Shown here: piece after piece, positions 5,189 to 12,833 of the stretch
Layout: every line of letters begins with the position of its first letter
Numbering within the stretch: the first letter of the stretch is position 1
From: an uncultured Clostridia bacterium
Lineage (GTDB): Bacteria > Bacillota > Clostridia > Christensenellales > Aristaeellaceae
Assembly: GCA_934621485.1 (NCBI GenBank)
Contig: CAKTUS010000078.1
Coordinates: 1-12,833, forward strand
DNA length: 12,833 bases
Direction: 5' to 3'
Notes under the pieces: model-generated
The model's input: the letters and a program-made list of their open reading frames with translations, nothing else
What the model was told of the DNA's origin: nothing
Databases searched by the model: none
Translations under genes and position numbers: made by a program

Positions 5189-6904
5189 TTAATCATCGCT
5201 ATCTACCCACTCCAGCTTGGACTTGGGCACGGTATAGCTGTAGAGCAGCTGACCGTCGTTGTCATAATAGCCGTCGGCACATTCCCAGCCGGTAATCGCG
5301 ATGCTGACCGTGCTGAGATTGCTGGGGCGGCGGTAATGAATGAAATGGAAATGGCCGTGACGGGTTTTAGCGCCAGGCTCTATCTGGCCGTAGGTACCGG
5401 TGAGCGTGGTTCCCTTGGTGCTGAGCTGGATGAAGTTGCCCTCGTTGTCTGTAGCCTGAATTTGATAGGTAACGGAGGTGATCAGCATATTGCTGCGGTT
5501 TTTCAGCACAATATAGGGCTCGCCGTCCTTGTTTTCGATGGATTCCACCGTAACGGCGCGGCCAAGGGCGCCCACATTTACATCGATGGTGGCGGTATAA
5601 CCGCCGTCCTCGGTTACGCCGGTCAGCTGGCAGCGGCCCCACTTGCGGCCGCTGACGCGAGCCTTGTTGGTGGTTCCCTTTACCGTGGCAATGCTGGGAT
5701 CGGAACTGGTCCAGGTCATGTTGCGGTTGGTGGCGTCCTCAGGCTCCATGACGGCCGTCACATACGTATAGCTGCCTGCGCCCACGCGCATGCCCTCGTG
5801 TTGAAAGTGTACGCCCGTAACCGGAACAATCACATGCACGGTAAAATAGCCGCGGCGCTTGGATCCATCCGCGCTGAACGCGGTGATGGTGGCTTTGCCG
5901 CCATGGTTGGCGGTAATCACGCCGTTTTCATCTACGGAGGCCACCTTTGGGCTGCTGGATTTCCAGGTAACCGACTTATCGCTGGTGTTTTCAGGCAGCA
6001 CAATAGGCTCCACGGTCAGGGTGCCGCCAATCAATACAGAGTAGTCCTTCTGTTCAAAGGAAACCGACTGGGCCAGCTGCACGCAATGAATTTCCGCGCT
6101 GGCGGTAATGGACGGGTCGTCGTCGCAGGCAGCGGTAATCACGGCGTCGCCTGCGTTCAGCGCCTTCACCCGGCCGTTTTTGTCCACCGTGGCAATGCTT
6201 GTATCGCTGCTGGACCACAATACCTTTTTATCATCGGCGGAAGCGGGAAGCACCTTGGCCTTCAGGGTTGCGGTTTTGCCGGTAGCCAGGGTAACGCTGT
6301 CCAAATTCAGGCTTACATCCGTGGGCTGCTGCATCACCTTCACCACGATGCGGGCCTTTGCCTGGCCATCCGCCGAAACCACATTGATATAGGCCTTGCC
6401 TTTTCCAACGCCGGTCACCACGCCGTTTTCATCCACAGTAGCCACGCTTTCCTTGGAGGAAGAGTAGACAACCTGCTGAAGAGTGGCGTTCTCCGGCGAA
6501 AAATCGCACAGCACTTGAGTGGTTGCCCCTATATGCAGGGGCGCGCTTTCCAAATGAGCGGTCAGCTTTTTCACAGGCACAACCACCTGTACGGGCAAAA
6601 CAAGCTGCACGCTTTCATCCTTTTTGCAGGTAACCACAACCTCACATTGGCCCTCGGCCACGCCTTTCACCTTGCCGTTTCGATCCACGGTAGCCACCGT
6701 TTCATCGCTGCTGGCATAGGTGACGCCGCCCTTGCGCAGGGAAGCCGGGGCAAGGGTCAGCTTGAAAGAAGCCGTTTTGCCAACGGCAACCACCAACTGT
6801 TCTTTATTGGCGGTAAGGGACGGAGCGTCCTCCGCCAGGGCGGGCAGAAGACCGCAAAGCAATGCGCACAACAACATCCAAGCCAGGAGCACCCGTTTCT
6901 TCAT
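5189..6904 (-). CDS. Secreted protein with five Big_2 (bacterial Ig-like) repeats
   Basis: A 571-residue exported protein. Residues 1-24 form a signal peptide (basic MKKR, a leucine-rich core, PALA before Glu25). Five Ig-like repeats of the Big_2 type follow at about 28-110, 112-192, 194-275, 277-360 and 361-445. Each has the W/Y-S-S-D-x-x-x-A-T/S-V core, and the first four add D-x-N-G-x-V (for example ATVDRNGKVKG, ATVDENGVVTG); the fifth has KGTTNKARVSG instead. Residues 446-571 form a separate beta-rich domain (YIVLKNRSNMLITSVTYQIQ, then a His/Phe cluster HGHFHFIHYRR) loosely like FxLYD-type extracellular domains. No LPXTG, SLH or membrane anchor is seen, so attachment is unclear. ATG at 6904 has AAGGAGGG (6911-6918) 6 nt upstream. 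The 29-bp gap to the last glycosyltransferase suggests co-transcription and a role with the glycan, which is inference. Confidence 0.88.
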   Translation of the reverse strand: MKKRVLLAWMLLCALLCGLLPALAEDAPSLTANKEQLVVAVGKTASFKLTLAPASLRKGGVTYASSDETVATVDRNGKVKGVAEGQCEVVVTCKKDESVQLVLPVQVVVPVKKLTAHLESAPLHIGATTQVLCDFSPENATLQQVVYSSSKESVATVDENGVVTGVGKGKAYINVVSADGQAKARIVVKVMQQPTDVSLNLDSVTLATGKTATLKAKVLPASADDKKVLWSSSDTSIATVDKNGRVKALNAGDAVITAACDDDPSITASAEIHCVQLAQSVSFEQKDYSVLIGGTLTVEPIVLPENTSDKSVTWKSSSPKVASVDENGVITANHGGKATITAFSADGSKRRGYFTVHVIVPVTGVHFQHEGMRVGAGSYTYVTAVMEPEDATNRNMTWTSSDPSIATVKGTTNKARVSGRKWGRCQLTGVTEDGGYTATIDVNVGALGRAVTVESIENKDGEPYIVLKNRSNMLITSVTYQIQATDNEGNFIQLSTKGTTLTGTYGQIEPGAKTRHGHFHFIHYRRPSNLSTVSIAITGWECADGYYDNDGQLLYSYTVPKSKLEWVDSDD

Positions 6905-6933
6905 GTGTAACCCTCCTTTTTCATTCCAAGTCG

Positions 6934-8244
6934 TTACAGGTTTTCAATCCAGCCGGACAGCTTTTCCGCCAGCCGGGGATACGCATAGGCTTCCACTGCT
7001 TGCAGGTTTCGGTTTTCCAAAAGCGGCTCTCCCTGTTGCCAGCGCCGCACCATCCCCCGCAGCTCGTTCAGCAGCTTTTCTTCCTCTGCCGGGCCTCCGG
7101 CCTGTTCGCAGCACAGTCCAACGCCTGTTTCCCGCAGCACCTGTCCTACCGGGCTGCCGGGCGCGTCTCCGGCCATGCAGCACACCACGGGCTTTTGCAT
7201 CATCATATATTCAAACAGCTTGCCGGTGAGAATCCCCTTTTGAGAAGTCCTGTACCAGGAACCCATCAGCAACACATCCGCCCCCAGCTGAAGCCGGATG
7301 GATTCCTCCCTGGGCACCAGGCCATGATCCTCTACACAGGAGCCCAGGCCGCAGCTTTCCGCCTGAGCCAGGAACAAGGCGCTTTCCTTACCGGCATAAA
7401 CCAGACGCAGCGCCTCCCGCCGCAGCAGCCCCTCCTGAAGGAGACGGCTTAAGGCGCGAAACATGGGGGTCAAATCCCTGTCGGGCACAGTGCGGCGGCC
7501 CTCGCTAACCTGGCCGCAGTAGACCACACGAAAGCAGCCGTCCCTTTTTTGCGCTTCCAACGTCGGCAAATCCTCCCGGTCGTAGCCATTGGACAAAACA
7601 CGTCCGTCGAACTGACGATTCATCATTTCCAAAAAGCCCCGGGACACGGCGCAGCACACATCCGCGCTTTTTTGCACCATGCGGTAAAAGCGGGCGATTT
7701 TCTTCTTCATCCAATCAAAGGGCACCGTCACCTCGTCGCGATAATCGGCAATCCACTTTGAAGCGATTCCGCGTTTTTTTGCCTGACAGGCCAACTGATG
7801 CACGCTCATCGGCGCATAGGTGGAAAACACCACATCGTAGCTGCCGGGCAGCTTCCGCATTTCCTTCAGCGCCCTGTGGTAAAAGCTTCTGTCCGCCCGC
7901 CATCTCAGGTAACGGTATGCAGCGTCCGCCGCCTGATGCTTCAGGCCCTGCCTGGGCCTTGCGGCCTGCCTGGAAACTGCAGGGGCAGCAGCCAACGGTT
8001 GGCTTCGCCTCTGCTTCAGCCGGCGCAGCCAATTCCGCTCCTCCACCACATGAACGTCCGTAAGGCCCGCCATATCCCGGGCCAGGGTGGGATCTTGCAG
8101 GTCGCCCAGCCCCGGGCTGCAAAGCACCGTTACCTGGTGCCCCATCCGTTCCAGGTATTTGGCCAGCTTGGTAGGACGCACAGCGCCAATGGCGTTTTGC
8201 GGCGCGAAATAATAGCTGATGAGCAAAATTCGTTTAGGCTCCAT
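6934..8244 (-). CDS. Glycosyltransferase family 4-like, last of the glycan set
   Basis: A 436-residue GT-B protein. It opens with ILLISYYFAPQNAIGAVRP (6-24), typical of GT4 enzymes with a flexible acceptor loop, and has YDVVFSTYAPMSVHQLA (136-152) and SKWIADYRDEV (162-172), both recurrent in this subgroup. The C-terminal domain shows VVYCGQVSEGRR (230-241), LVYAGKE (281-287) and SQKGILTGKLFEYMMMQKPVV (334-354), where Glu345 is the usual ribose-binding acid. Residues about 73-117 are Arg/Ala/Gln-rich and probably a disordered linker. I chose ATG at 8244, not the longer reading frame, because AAGGGGG (8252-8258) sits 7 nt upstream and residues before it match no part of the fold. It lies 14 bp after the previous gene and 29 bp before the Big_2 gene. 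Confidence 0.87.
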   Translation of the reverse strand: MEPKRILLISYYFAPQNAIGAVRPTKLAKYLERMGHQVTVLCSPGLGDLQDPTLARDMAGLTDVHVVEERNWLRRLKQRRSQPLAAAPAVSRQAARPRQGLKHQAADAAYRYLRWRADRSFYHRALKEMRKLPGSYDVVFSTYAPMSVHQLACQAKKRGIASKWIADYRDEVTVPFDWMKKKIARFYRMVQKSADVCCAVSRGFLEMMNRQFDGRVLSNGYDREDLPTLEAQKRDGCFRVVYCGQVSEGRRTVPDRDLTPMFRALSRLLQEGLLRREALRLVYAGKESALFLAQAESCGLGSCVEDHGLVPREESIRLQLGADVLLMGSWYRTSQKGILTGKLFEYMMMQKPVVCCMAGDAPGSPVGQVLRETGVGLCCEQAGGPAEEEKLLNELRGMVRRWQQGEPLLENRNLQAVEAYAYPRLAEKLSGWIENL

Positions 8245-8258
8245 CGTCAAGCCCCCTT

Positions 8259-9485
8259 CTATGGTCTTTGGGCAAACAACCGGGGCAGCAGCGCAGCGCT
8301 GCAATACTCCCGGTCCCATCGTTCCTTAGCGGCCCGGCGCATGGCGTCCGCCTGCTGCCGGCTTTGCCCGGCCAGGGCGGACAGGCACTTCAAAACGCCT
8401 TCCTCCCGCTCCTCAGGCAAATACATCCACCCGGTTTCAGGGGAAATCAGCTCCGGGATACCGCCGACCCGAGGGGCAATGGCCGGTATGCCGCAGCGCA
8501 TGGCCTCCATAATGGACACCGGCACGCCTTCCTTGCGGCTGGTGTTGAGGAAGGCGTCGAAAGCGCTTTCCTCGTACAGCCGGTTTATCTCGCCGGGATT
8601 CATGGGGCCTTTCAGCTCATAGGCCACATTTTCCATGCGGGACAGCTTTTCATCCGCCAGTTCCGCCAGCTCGGCAAAGCCTTCGCCGCCGCCAATATGG
8701 GTCCAGTGAATGGGCATGCCCTGCCAGCGGGACAACGCCTCCACCAGCAACGGCACCTGCTTGATGGGCAGTACGGCGGCGCAACTGACCAGCCGCAGCA
8801 CGCCCGTTGCAAATCTGGGAGGCGGCAGCGGCGCTTCCACCGGCTGTCCGGCAGATCCGGCAGCCAGCACGCGCACTTTGCTTTCCTCTACGCAGCCGCT
8901 CATATAGCTCATGTACTGGCTGCGGGCGGCTTGGCTGATGAGATAAACGCCGTCCGCCTCCCGGGCGATGAAACGTTTCATCAGCCAGGGATTGACAGGG
9001 GTACGCTCCACGTCAATATCAAAGGCATGCCCCCGGCTCACAAAGGGACTTTCCGGCCGCTTGCGGTGGCACAGCGCGGCAGCGTAGCCGTCAAAGTACT
9101 GCCAGTAGGCGTACAGCGTTACCTCATCCGAACCGGTCAGGAGGGGCTTGGCATACGCATACATACGCAGGCCCCGCCAGGCAAAGCGCCACAGCCGAAG
9201 CACATTGCCCACAGTGGCTTTTCCCGCGCGAATCATCCGTCCCATTTCGCCCCACACTTCGCCATGGAACGGCAGTGCCAGCGCAGCGCGCAAACCCGCT
9301 AGCGGCGGCTTATGAAAACGCAGGGTTTGCGTCGGCTGCTTTTCCAGTGTGGCTACGCCACGCTCCCCCACTGCGTCCACCCGGTCAAAATGGGCGGTCA
9401 GCCAGGGCCATTCCGTCACCAGAAAGGGATCCACATATCCGCTGGGCCGAATGAGACAGTTGCAAAAATAAATCAGGCGTTTCAC
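8259..9485 (-). CDS. Glycosyltransferase family 4
   Basis: A 408-residue GT-B glycosyltransferase. The N-terminal domain contains VTLYAYWQYFDGYAAAL (122-138) and VSRGHAFDIDVER (149-161), where the His in SRGHAFD is a usual acceptor-side residue of this family. The C-terminal domain carries RLVSCAAVLPIKQVPLLVEAL (231-251), HIGGGEGF (263-270), and the EX7E motif in KEGVPVSIMEAMRCGIPAI (Glu319, Glu327), followed by GGIPELI. This is a textbook GT4 layout, likely extending a lipid-linked polysaccharide repeat. The start is GTG at 9485, supported by the GTGA overlap with the upstream stop (9482-9485) and a GGAAAGGG-type binding site (9493-9500) about 7 nt upstream. It ends in TAG, 14 bp before the next gene. 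Confidence 0.92.
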   Translation of the reverse strand: MKRLIYFCNCLIRPSGYVDPFLVTEWPWLTAHFDRVDAVGERGVATLEKQPTQTLRFHKPPLAGLRAALALPFHGEVWGEMGRMIRAGKATVGNVLRLWRFAWRGLRMYAYAKPLLTGSDEVTLYAYWQYFDGYAAALCHRKRPESPFVSRGHAFDIDVERTPVNPWLMKRFIAREADGVYLISQAARSQYMSYMSGCVEESKVRVLAAGSAGQPVEAPLPPPRFATGVLRLVSCAAVLPIKQVPLLVEALSRWQGMPIHWTHIGGGEGFAELAELADEKLSRMENVAYELKGPMNPGEINRLYEESAFDAFLNTSRKEGVPVSIMEAMRCGIPAIAPRVGGIPELISPETGWMYLPEEREEGVLKCLSALAGQSRQQADAMRRAAKERWDREYCSAALLPRLFAQRP

Positions 9486-10612
9486 AGGCCCACCCTTTCC
9501 AGCACGCGCTCCATAATTGGCTCCCAGCTCATGAAACGGGCGGCATGGCTGCGCATCCGCTGGGAAATGGTTGCATCCGCCCGCACCCGGTGAATAAACG
9601 CCGCCACCTGCGTCAGGTCGATGGGGCTGTCGTCGTTGGGCACTTGCAGGCTAAAGGCGCTTTCCCAAGGCACGTCGGTTTGCTCCTCGGTATACAGAAA
9701 GGGCAGCCCGCGGGCCATGTATTCCCGCAGCTTAATGGTAATCACATTGCGGATTCGCCGTTTGTAAATGGCCAGACTTCCCACGCCGATATCGCAACGG
9801 TCCACCAGAGCGTTTAGCGCATCGCCGTGCAATTCGCCTTCCCACACCACCCGGTCGCCCAGCTTCAGGTCCCGGGCCAATTGCCTCCAAGCCGCCAGGG
9901 AACCGTCGCCCTCAGAGCCCGCCAAATGCAGCACCATTCGCTCCGGTCCCTGATAGGCGACCATCGCACGGATCAGCCGGTCGTAGCCCTGCCAGCAGGA
10001 CATGCTGGCCAGCGCCAGCATGTGCATATCCGCCGGCTCGCTAAGGCCCCGATGCAGGGGCAGGCTTTCCACATCCACCCCATTGGTAATGGGAATCGCC
10101 GGACGTCCCATCAGCGTACCGCCCGGATCTTCCCCCATCACCGCGTGCAGATCCACCAGCGGAGCAATACGGGCGAACACCCGGTCGTTATACCAAAAGA
10201 AGGGCTGCATCCACGCAGCGCTGGAACGGGCATAGCGAAAGGGGAAGGTGTGGTGCTCCACCACCAGCCTGGCTCCCTGCTTTTTACAGGCGCGCAGCGC
10301 CTTCGGCGCGCCTGCAAACACCGGCATATAGCGCATGTAAACCAGGTCGTAGGGGGTGTTGAGGCTGCGGAGAGCAGCCATCAGGTCTTTATACAGCAGA
10401 TAATGGGAATAGCCCGGCAGCCGCGCCCCATGCGCCCGGCGCACCAGCCTGGGTTCTCCATCGCCGCAAAGCCACAGGCCCTGCGCATCCCACGCCAAAT
10501 GATGCACCGTATGGCCCAGACGGCGCATGGCGGCCATCTGCCCCGCAAACTTGGCGTGCAGATTATCCTGACCGTTTCGAGGCGTGCGCACCAGATAGAG
10601 AATCCTGGCCAT
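9482..10612 (-). CDS. Glycosyltransferase, GT4-like, lacking the usual EX7E motif
   Basis: A 376-residue protein with GT-B layout: MARILYLVRTPRNGQDNLHAK at the N-terminus, PYDLVYMRYMPVF (87-99), RLVVEHHTFPFRY (115-127), ITNGVDVESLP (175-185), LASMSCWQGYDRLIRAM (201-217) and DRVVWEGELHGDAL (253-266). In the C-terminal nucleotide-sugar domain, IKLREYMARGLPFLY (293-307) supplies the second glutamate (Glu297), but the residue eight positions earlier is Asn289, so the first Glu of the EX7E pair is absent. Such changes occur in several GT4-related subfamilies, so it is not proof of inactivity. ATG at 10612 shares its G-side with the upstream stop (TGATG) and has GGAGGG (10619-10624) 6 nt upstream. 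The stop overlaps the next GTG by 4 bp. Sugar specificity is unknown. Confidence 0.87.
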   Translation of the reverse strand: MARILYLVRTPRNGQDNLHAKFAGQMAAMRRLGHTVHHLAWDAQGLWLCGDGEPRLVRRAHGARLPGYSHYLLYKDLMAALRSLNTPYDLVYMRYMPVFAGAPKALRACKKQGARLVVEHHTFPFRYARSSAAWMQPFFWYNDRVFARIAPLVDLHAVMGEDPGGTLMGRPAIPITNGVDVESLPLHRGLSEPADMHMLALASMSCWQGYDRLIRAMVAYQGPERMVLHLAGSEGDGSLAAWRQLARDLKLGDRVVWEGELHGDALNALVDRCDIGVGSLAIYKRRIRNVITIKLREYMARGLPFLYTEEQTDVPWESAFSLQVPNDDSPIDLTQVAAFIHRVRADATISQRMRSHAARFMSWEPIMERVLERVGL

Positions 10613-11730
10613 CAGCGGCCCTCCAATTCCTGCCGGTACAAAGCCGACATTTCATCCAGCACAGCCTTCAGGCTGTACTTTTGCATTTCCCGGCGGTTTC
10701 TTTCGCCCATACGGCGTCGCAAAGCCGGGTCGTTCAGCAGGGTTTGAATGGCGCCGGCAAACGCGGCCGCGTTGCCGGGCGCGCACAGATAGCCGCCGTC
10801 CCCCTGGTTTATCAGGTCCCGATTGCCCCGCACGTTGCTGACCACGCAGGGCAGCCCGGCGGCCATGGCCTCCATTTGCGCCACAGGCAGCCCCTCCTGC
10901 CAGGAGGGAAACACAAATACATCCGACGCCATCAGCAAAGACGGAATATCCGAGCGGAAACCCAGAAAATGCACCTGATCCGCAATGCCCAGTTCCCGCG
11001 CCAGCGTTTCCAGCTCGCCCTGCTTTTCCCCCACGCCGCAGAACAGCACCTGGCTTTCCTTCACCATGGCAGCGGCCCGTACAACGGTTTCATGATTTTT
11101 GCGCGCGCTGTGCTCGCCCACGCAAATCAGCGTTGGCGCGTCAACGGCAATACCCAGGCCGGACCGCACCGCGGCGCGGTCCACCGTTGCTTCAAAGCGG
11201 CTGATATCTACGCCCACGCCGCTGACCAACGCAACCTTTCCGGCATGGAAATGCCGGGCGCGGGCTTCATCCTCCCGGTTGATGGTAATCAGCAAATCGG
11301 TATAGCGGCTCAGCCAACGCTCCACCGGATAAAAAAGCAGCCAGTTTTTCAGCGGTGCGCCGGTGAAAAAATGAAATCCATGAGCGGTGTATACAACCCG
11401 GGTTCCTTTTTTTCGGGAAGAGCGGGCCGCCAACCGGCCCAGCATGCCGCCAACCGGCGTGTTGCAATGAATCAGAGCATAGTCTTCCTTATCCATCAGC
11501 TGCTTCAGCCGGCGATACACCTGAAAATTCTGTTTGGAAAACGGAGAGCGGGAAAACGGCAAATCGATATAGCGGTCACAGTAGGGCGGCTGAATGGGGC
11601 CGTCGGTATCGTTGCAGCAGCACAAATGCACCTCATAGCCCTGCTGCTGAAACCACTGCATATACGGCAGGTGAAACACCATCATGTGCATGCGGTATAC
11701 CGTACCCAGGAACAGCACCTTCGGCTTCAC
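10612..11730 (-). CDS. Glycosyltransferase family 4 (EpsD/CapM-like)
   Basis: A 372-residue GT-B retaining glycosyltransferase, predicted to be cytoplasmic or peripheral on the inner membrane, adding a sugar to the lipid-linked glycan. The N-terminal half has DYALIHCNTPVGGMLGR (83-99) and VVYTAHGFHFFTGAP (112-126), features shared with EpsD-type exopolysaccharide transferases. The C-terminal half has VGEHSARKNHE (204-214, donor site), FLGFRSDIPSLL (255-266) and the EX7E motif in SWQEGLPVAQMEAMAAGLP (Glu279, Glu287). It starts with GTG at 11730; GGAGGT (11737-11742) lies 6 nt upstream and the GTGA overlap with the epimerase stop supports this start. The stop TGA shares one base with the next ATG (TGATG). 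The GT4 assignment is strong; donor and acceptor are unknown. Confidence 0.92.
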   Translation of the reverse strand: MKPKVLFLGTVYRMHMMVFHLPYMQWFQQQGYEVHLCCCNDTDGPIQPPYCDRYIDLPFSRSPFSKQNFQVYRRLKQLMDKEDYALIHCNTPVGGMLGRLAARSSRKKGTRVVYTAHGFHFFTGAPLKNWLLFYPVERWLSRYTDLLITINREDEARARHFHAGKVALVSGVGVDISRFEATVDRAAVRSGLGIAVDAPTLICVGEHSARKNHETVVRAAAMVKESQVLFCGVGEKQGELETLARELGIADQVHFLGFRSDIPSLLMASDVFVFPSWQEGLPVAQMEAMAAGLPCVVSNVRGNRDLINQGDGGYLCAPGNAAAFAGAIQTLLNDPALRRRMGERNRREMQKYSLKAVLDEMSALYRQELEGR

Positions 11731-12575
11731 AACCCCACCTCCGTGCAGCGAACGCTTTCCTCAAAACCAATTTGCGGCTCATCCGCAAAGGCGACGGACA
11801 GGGCCTGATCGTAGGTAAGCGTTCCAAACAGCTTGTCTATAGCGTTCACGCGCTTTTCCAGCAGGCGAATCAGCCAGCCAAAACCGGGCGCCAGCAGCAC
11901 GCGCCTGCCATGGCAACGGGCAATTTGCCGCACCAGAGCGGACGTACACACATATTGCTCATTTTGAGGAAAGAAAAGCCCGCCCTCCCCGCTTTCCAGC
12001 AAACGGCGAATGAAGGCGCACAGATTTTCTACATAGAGCATACTGCGTTCATTTTTCACTTTTGGAAAAAGAGAGAAACTGCGCGCCAGCGCGGAAAGCC
12101 GCGGATAATTTCCGCGACAGCCGGGGCCGTACACCATGGGCGGCCGCAGCACCGCCACGCGGAAGGCTTCGTCCGCCAGGCGCTGAAGTCCTTCCTCCGC
12201 CTCCAGCTTGCTTTGCCCGTAATGGGTGTTTGGCGCAAGGGGGGTTGCGGCGGTAATGCGTCCATGCGTCAGGCCGTACACGCTCATCGAGCTGAGAAAA
12301 ACCAATTGCGTTACGCCCTGGCTTTTGGCCATGCCGGCCACGCGCAGCGCCAGGTCCCGGTTCACCTGCCGGTACAAGGGAGCGTTTTTCGCCGTTTCCT
12401 TTTGATGGGCAAGCCCAGCCACGTGTACCACCGCGTCCCAGCCGGCAAAATCGCTTTCCGCAAAGGGCTGCTGCACATCCAGCTCCTTAACGTCCCATTC
12501 CGTAGTTTGCAGCAGATGGGAAAGCAACCGTCCGCCGATGTAGCTGCCCGCGCCGGTTATTAACACATGCTTCAT
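11727..12575 (-). CDS. NAD-dependent sugar epimerase/reductase (extended SDR)
   Basis: This 282-residue protein is an extended short-chain dehydrogenase/reductase acting on a nucleotide sugar in the cytoplasm. Visible signatures are the N-terminal Rossmann glycine motif TGAGSYIG (residues 7-14), the strand VVHVAGLA (about 49-56), SSMSVYG (95-101), the catalytic YGQSK (Tyr119, Lys123) and RPPMVYGPG (144-152). The GPGCRGNY segment resembles the UDP-glucose 4-epimerase / WbpV-like group, which includes C4 epimerases and 4-keto-sugar reductases; I cannot choose between these. Length is slightly short for a 4-epimerase (usually 310-340) and closer to the reductases. ATG at 12575 has GGAGGG (12582-12587) 6 nt upstream. 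Its TGA overlaps the next start by 4 bp (GTGA, 11727-11730). It probably supplies the sugar donor used by the adjoining transferases. Confidence 0.85.
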   Translation of the reverse strand: MKHVLITGAGSYIGGRLLSHLLQTTEWDVKELDVQQPFAESDFAGWDAVVHVAGLAHQKETAKNAPLYRQVNRDLALRVAGMAKSQGVTQLVFLSSMSVYGLTHGRITAATPLAPNTHYGQSKLEAEEGLQRLADEAFRVAVLRPPMVYGPGCRGNYPRLSALARSFSLFPKVKNERSMLYVENLCAFIRRLLESGEGGLFFPQNEQYVCTSALVRQIARCHGRRVLLAPGFGWLIRLLEKRVNAIDKLFGTLTYDQALSVAFADEPQIGFEESVRCTEVGL

Positions 12576-12832
12576 GCTTGTCCCTCCGGTTTGGTTTGGT
12601 CCCGGCCGTCACCCTCCACAATGCCCTGGCGGTTGACCACCTTCACCAGGGTCAGGAAAAACACCTTCAGGTCAAACCAGAAGGTGATATGCTGGGCGTA
12701 CTCGCCGTCCCGGCGGGCCTTTTTTTCCAAATCACGGCTCAGGTAATCCCGGCCGTTCACCTGGGCCCAGCCGCTCAGGCCGGGCCGAATGTCGCTGGCG
12801 CCGTACTGGTCGCGCAGCGTCATCAAATCGTA
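12572..12832 (-). CDS. Priming sugar-phosphate transferase, C-terminal part (cut by window edge)
   Basis: Only the last 86 codons are visible; the gene continues past 12833. The fragment carries the conserved IRPGLSGWAQVNGRD block, followed by a basic segment and WFDLKVFFLTLVKVVNRQGI, the typical C-terminal end of bacterial sugar transferases of the small monotopic type (PglC/EpsL-like). These enzymes move a sugar-1-phosphate from a UDP-sugar to undecaprenyl phosphate at the inner face of the membrane, the first committed step of polysaccharide or glycan assembly. The catalytic Asp-Glu dyad and the N-terminal membrane helix lie outside the window, so activity cannot be checked. The stop codon (TGA) overlaps the start of the next gene by 4 bp (ATGA, 12572-12575), so the two are translationally coupled. 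The family call is firm; the sugar is unknown. Confidence 0.9.
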   Translation of the reverse strand, partial: YDLMTLRDQYGASDIRPGLSGWAQVNGRDYLSRDLEKKARRDGEYAQHITFWFDLKVFFLTLVKVVNRQGIVEGDGRDQTKPEGQA

Positions 12833-12833
12833 C

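Noticed and set aside
5189..6904. DNA-level tandem repeats inside the Big_2 gene
   Set aside because: Short near-identical stretches (around 5921 and 6421, encoding DENGV) follow from the protein repeats; the copies are too diverged to be recent tandem duplications.
5336..6910. A 524-codon plus-strand open frame opposite the Big_2 gene
   Set aside because: It is the mirror of the repeats, is rich in Gly/Ala/His as expected for an antisense frame, has no family motif, and the minus frame has a signal peptide, repeats and a good binding site.
8245..8319. N-terminal extension of the last glycosyltransferase to 8319
   Set aside because: It would overlap the upstream gene by 61 bp, adds residues outside the fold, and the ATG at 8244 has its own binding site.

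Overview
The window is a moderately GC-rich bacterial segment in which every convincing gene lies on the minus strand, so transcription runs from high to low coordinates. Strong GGAGG-type ribosome binding sites, tightly packed or overlapping genes, a secreted Big_2 (bacterial Ig-like) protein and an ABC/FtsX-permease/HlyD exporter with no outer-membrane partner suggest a Gram-positive-type Bacillota, probably a GC-rich clostridium such as a gut anaerobe. That placement is an inference from style; no rRNA or other marker gene is present.

Region 1 (12832 to 6934) is the distal part of a surface-polysaccharide or glycan operon. In transcription order it holds the C-terminal end of a priming sugar-phosphate transferase (cut by the window edge), an NAD-dependent sugar epimerase/reductase (SDR), and four GT-B glycosyltransferases. 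The first four junctions overlap (ATGA, GTGA, TGATG, GTGA) and the fifth has a 14-bp gap, which indicates translational coupling. The transferase would load the first sugar-phosphate on undecaprenyl phosphate, the SDR would help make a nucleotide sugar, and the glycosyltransferases would extend the chain. No flippase, polymerase or ligase is in view, so the rest of the cluster must lie beyond 12833 or elsewhere.

Region 2 (6904 to 5189) begins 29 bp after the last glycosyltransferase. It encodes one secreted protein with a signal peptide, five Big_2 repeats and a C-terminal domain of about 125 residues that I do not firmly recognise. It is probably read from the glycan operon and may bind or organise the polymer, but this is inference from position.

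Region 3 (5188 to 5046) is a compact control region. A 13-bp perfect hairpin can end the upstream transcript. Its loop holds the -35 hexamer of a well-formed sigma-A-type promoter (TTGACG, 17 bp, TATACT) for the next operon. An 8-bp inverted repeat overlaps the -10 and the predicted start site and looks like a TetR-type operator. A second palindrome lies one base further downstream.

Region 4 (5045 to 375) is a four-gene efflux operon: ABC ATPase, large FtsX-type permease with 8 predicted membrane segments, HlyD/MacA-like adaptor, and a TetR-family regulator as the last gene. The layout suggests a self-repressing exporter of a toxic or signalling compound.

Region 5 (374 to 1) has no convincing gene. 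It holds a probable weak terminator after tetR, several inverted repeats, and two diverged copies of a 29-nt palindromic element with a compensatory base-pair change between them. It looks like a spread-out intergenic repeat element, possibly acting as RNA. No unmistakable new defence or metabolic system is seen; the most unusual items are the promoter-in-terminator-loop arrangement, the glycan-operon Big_2 protein and the covarying repeats.
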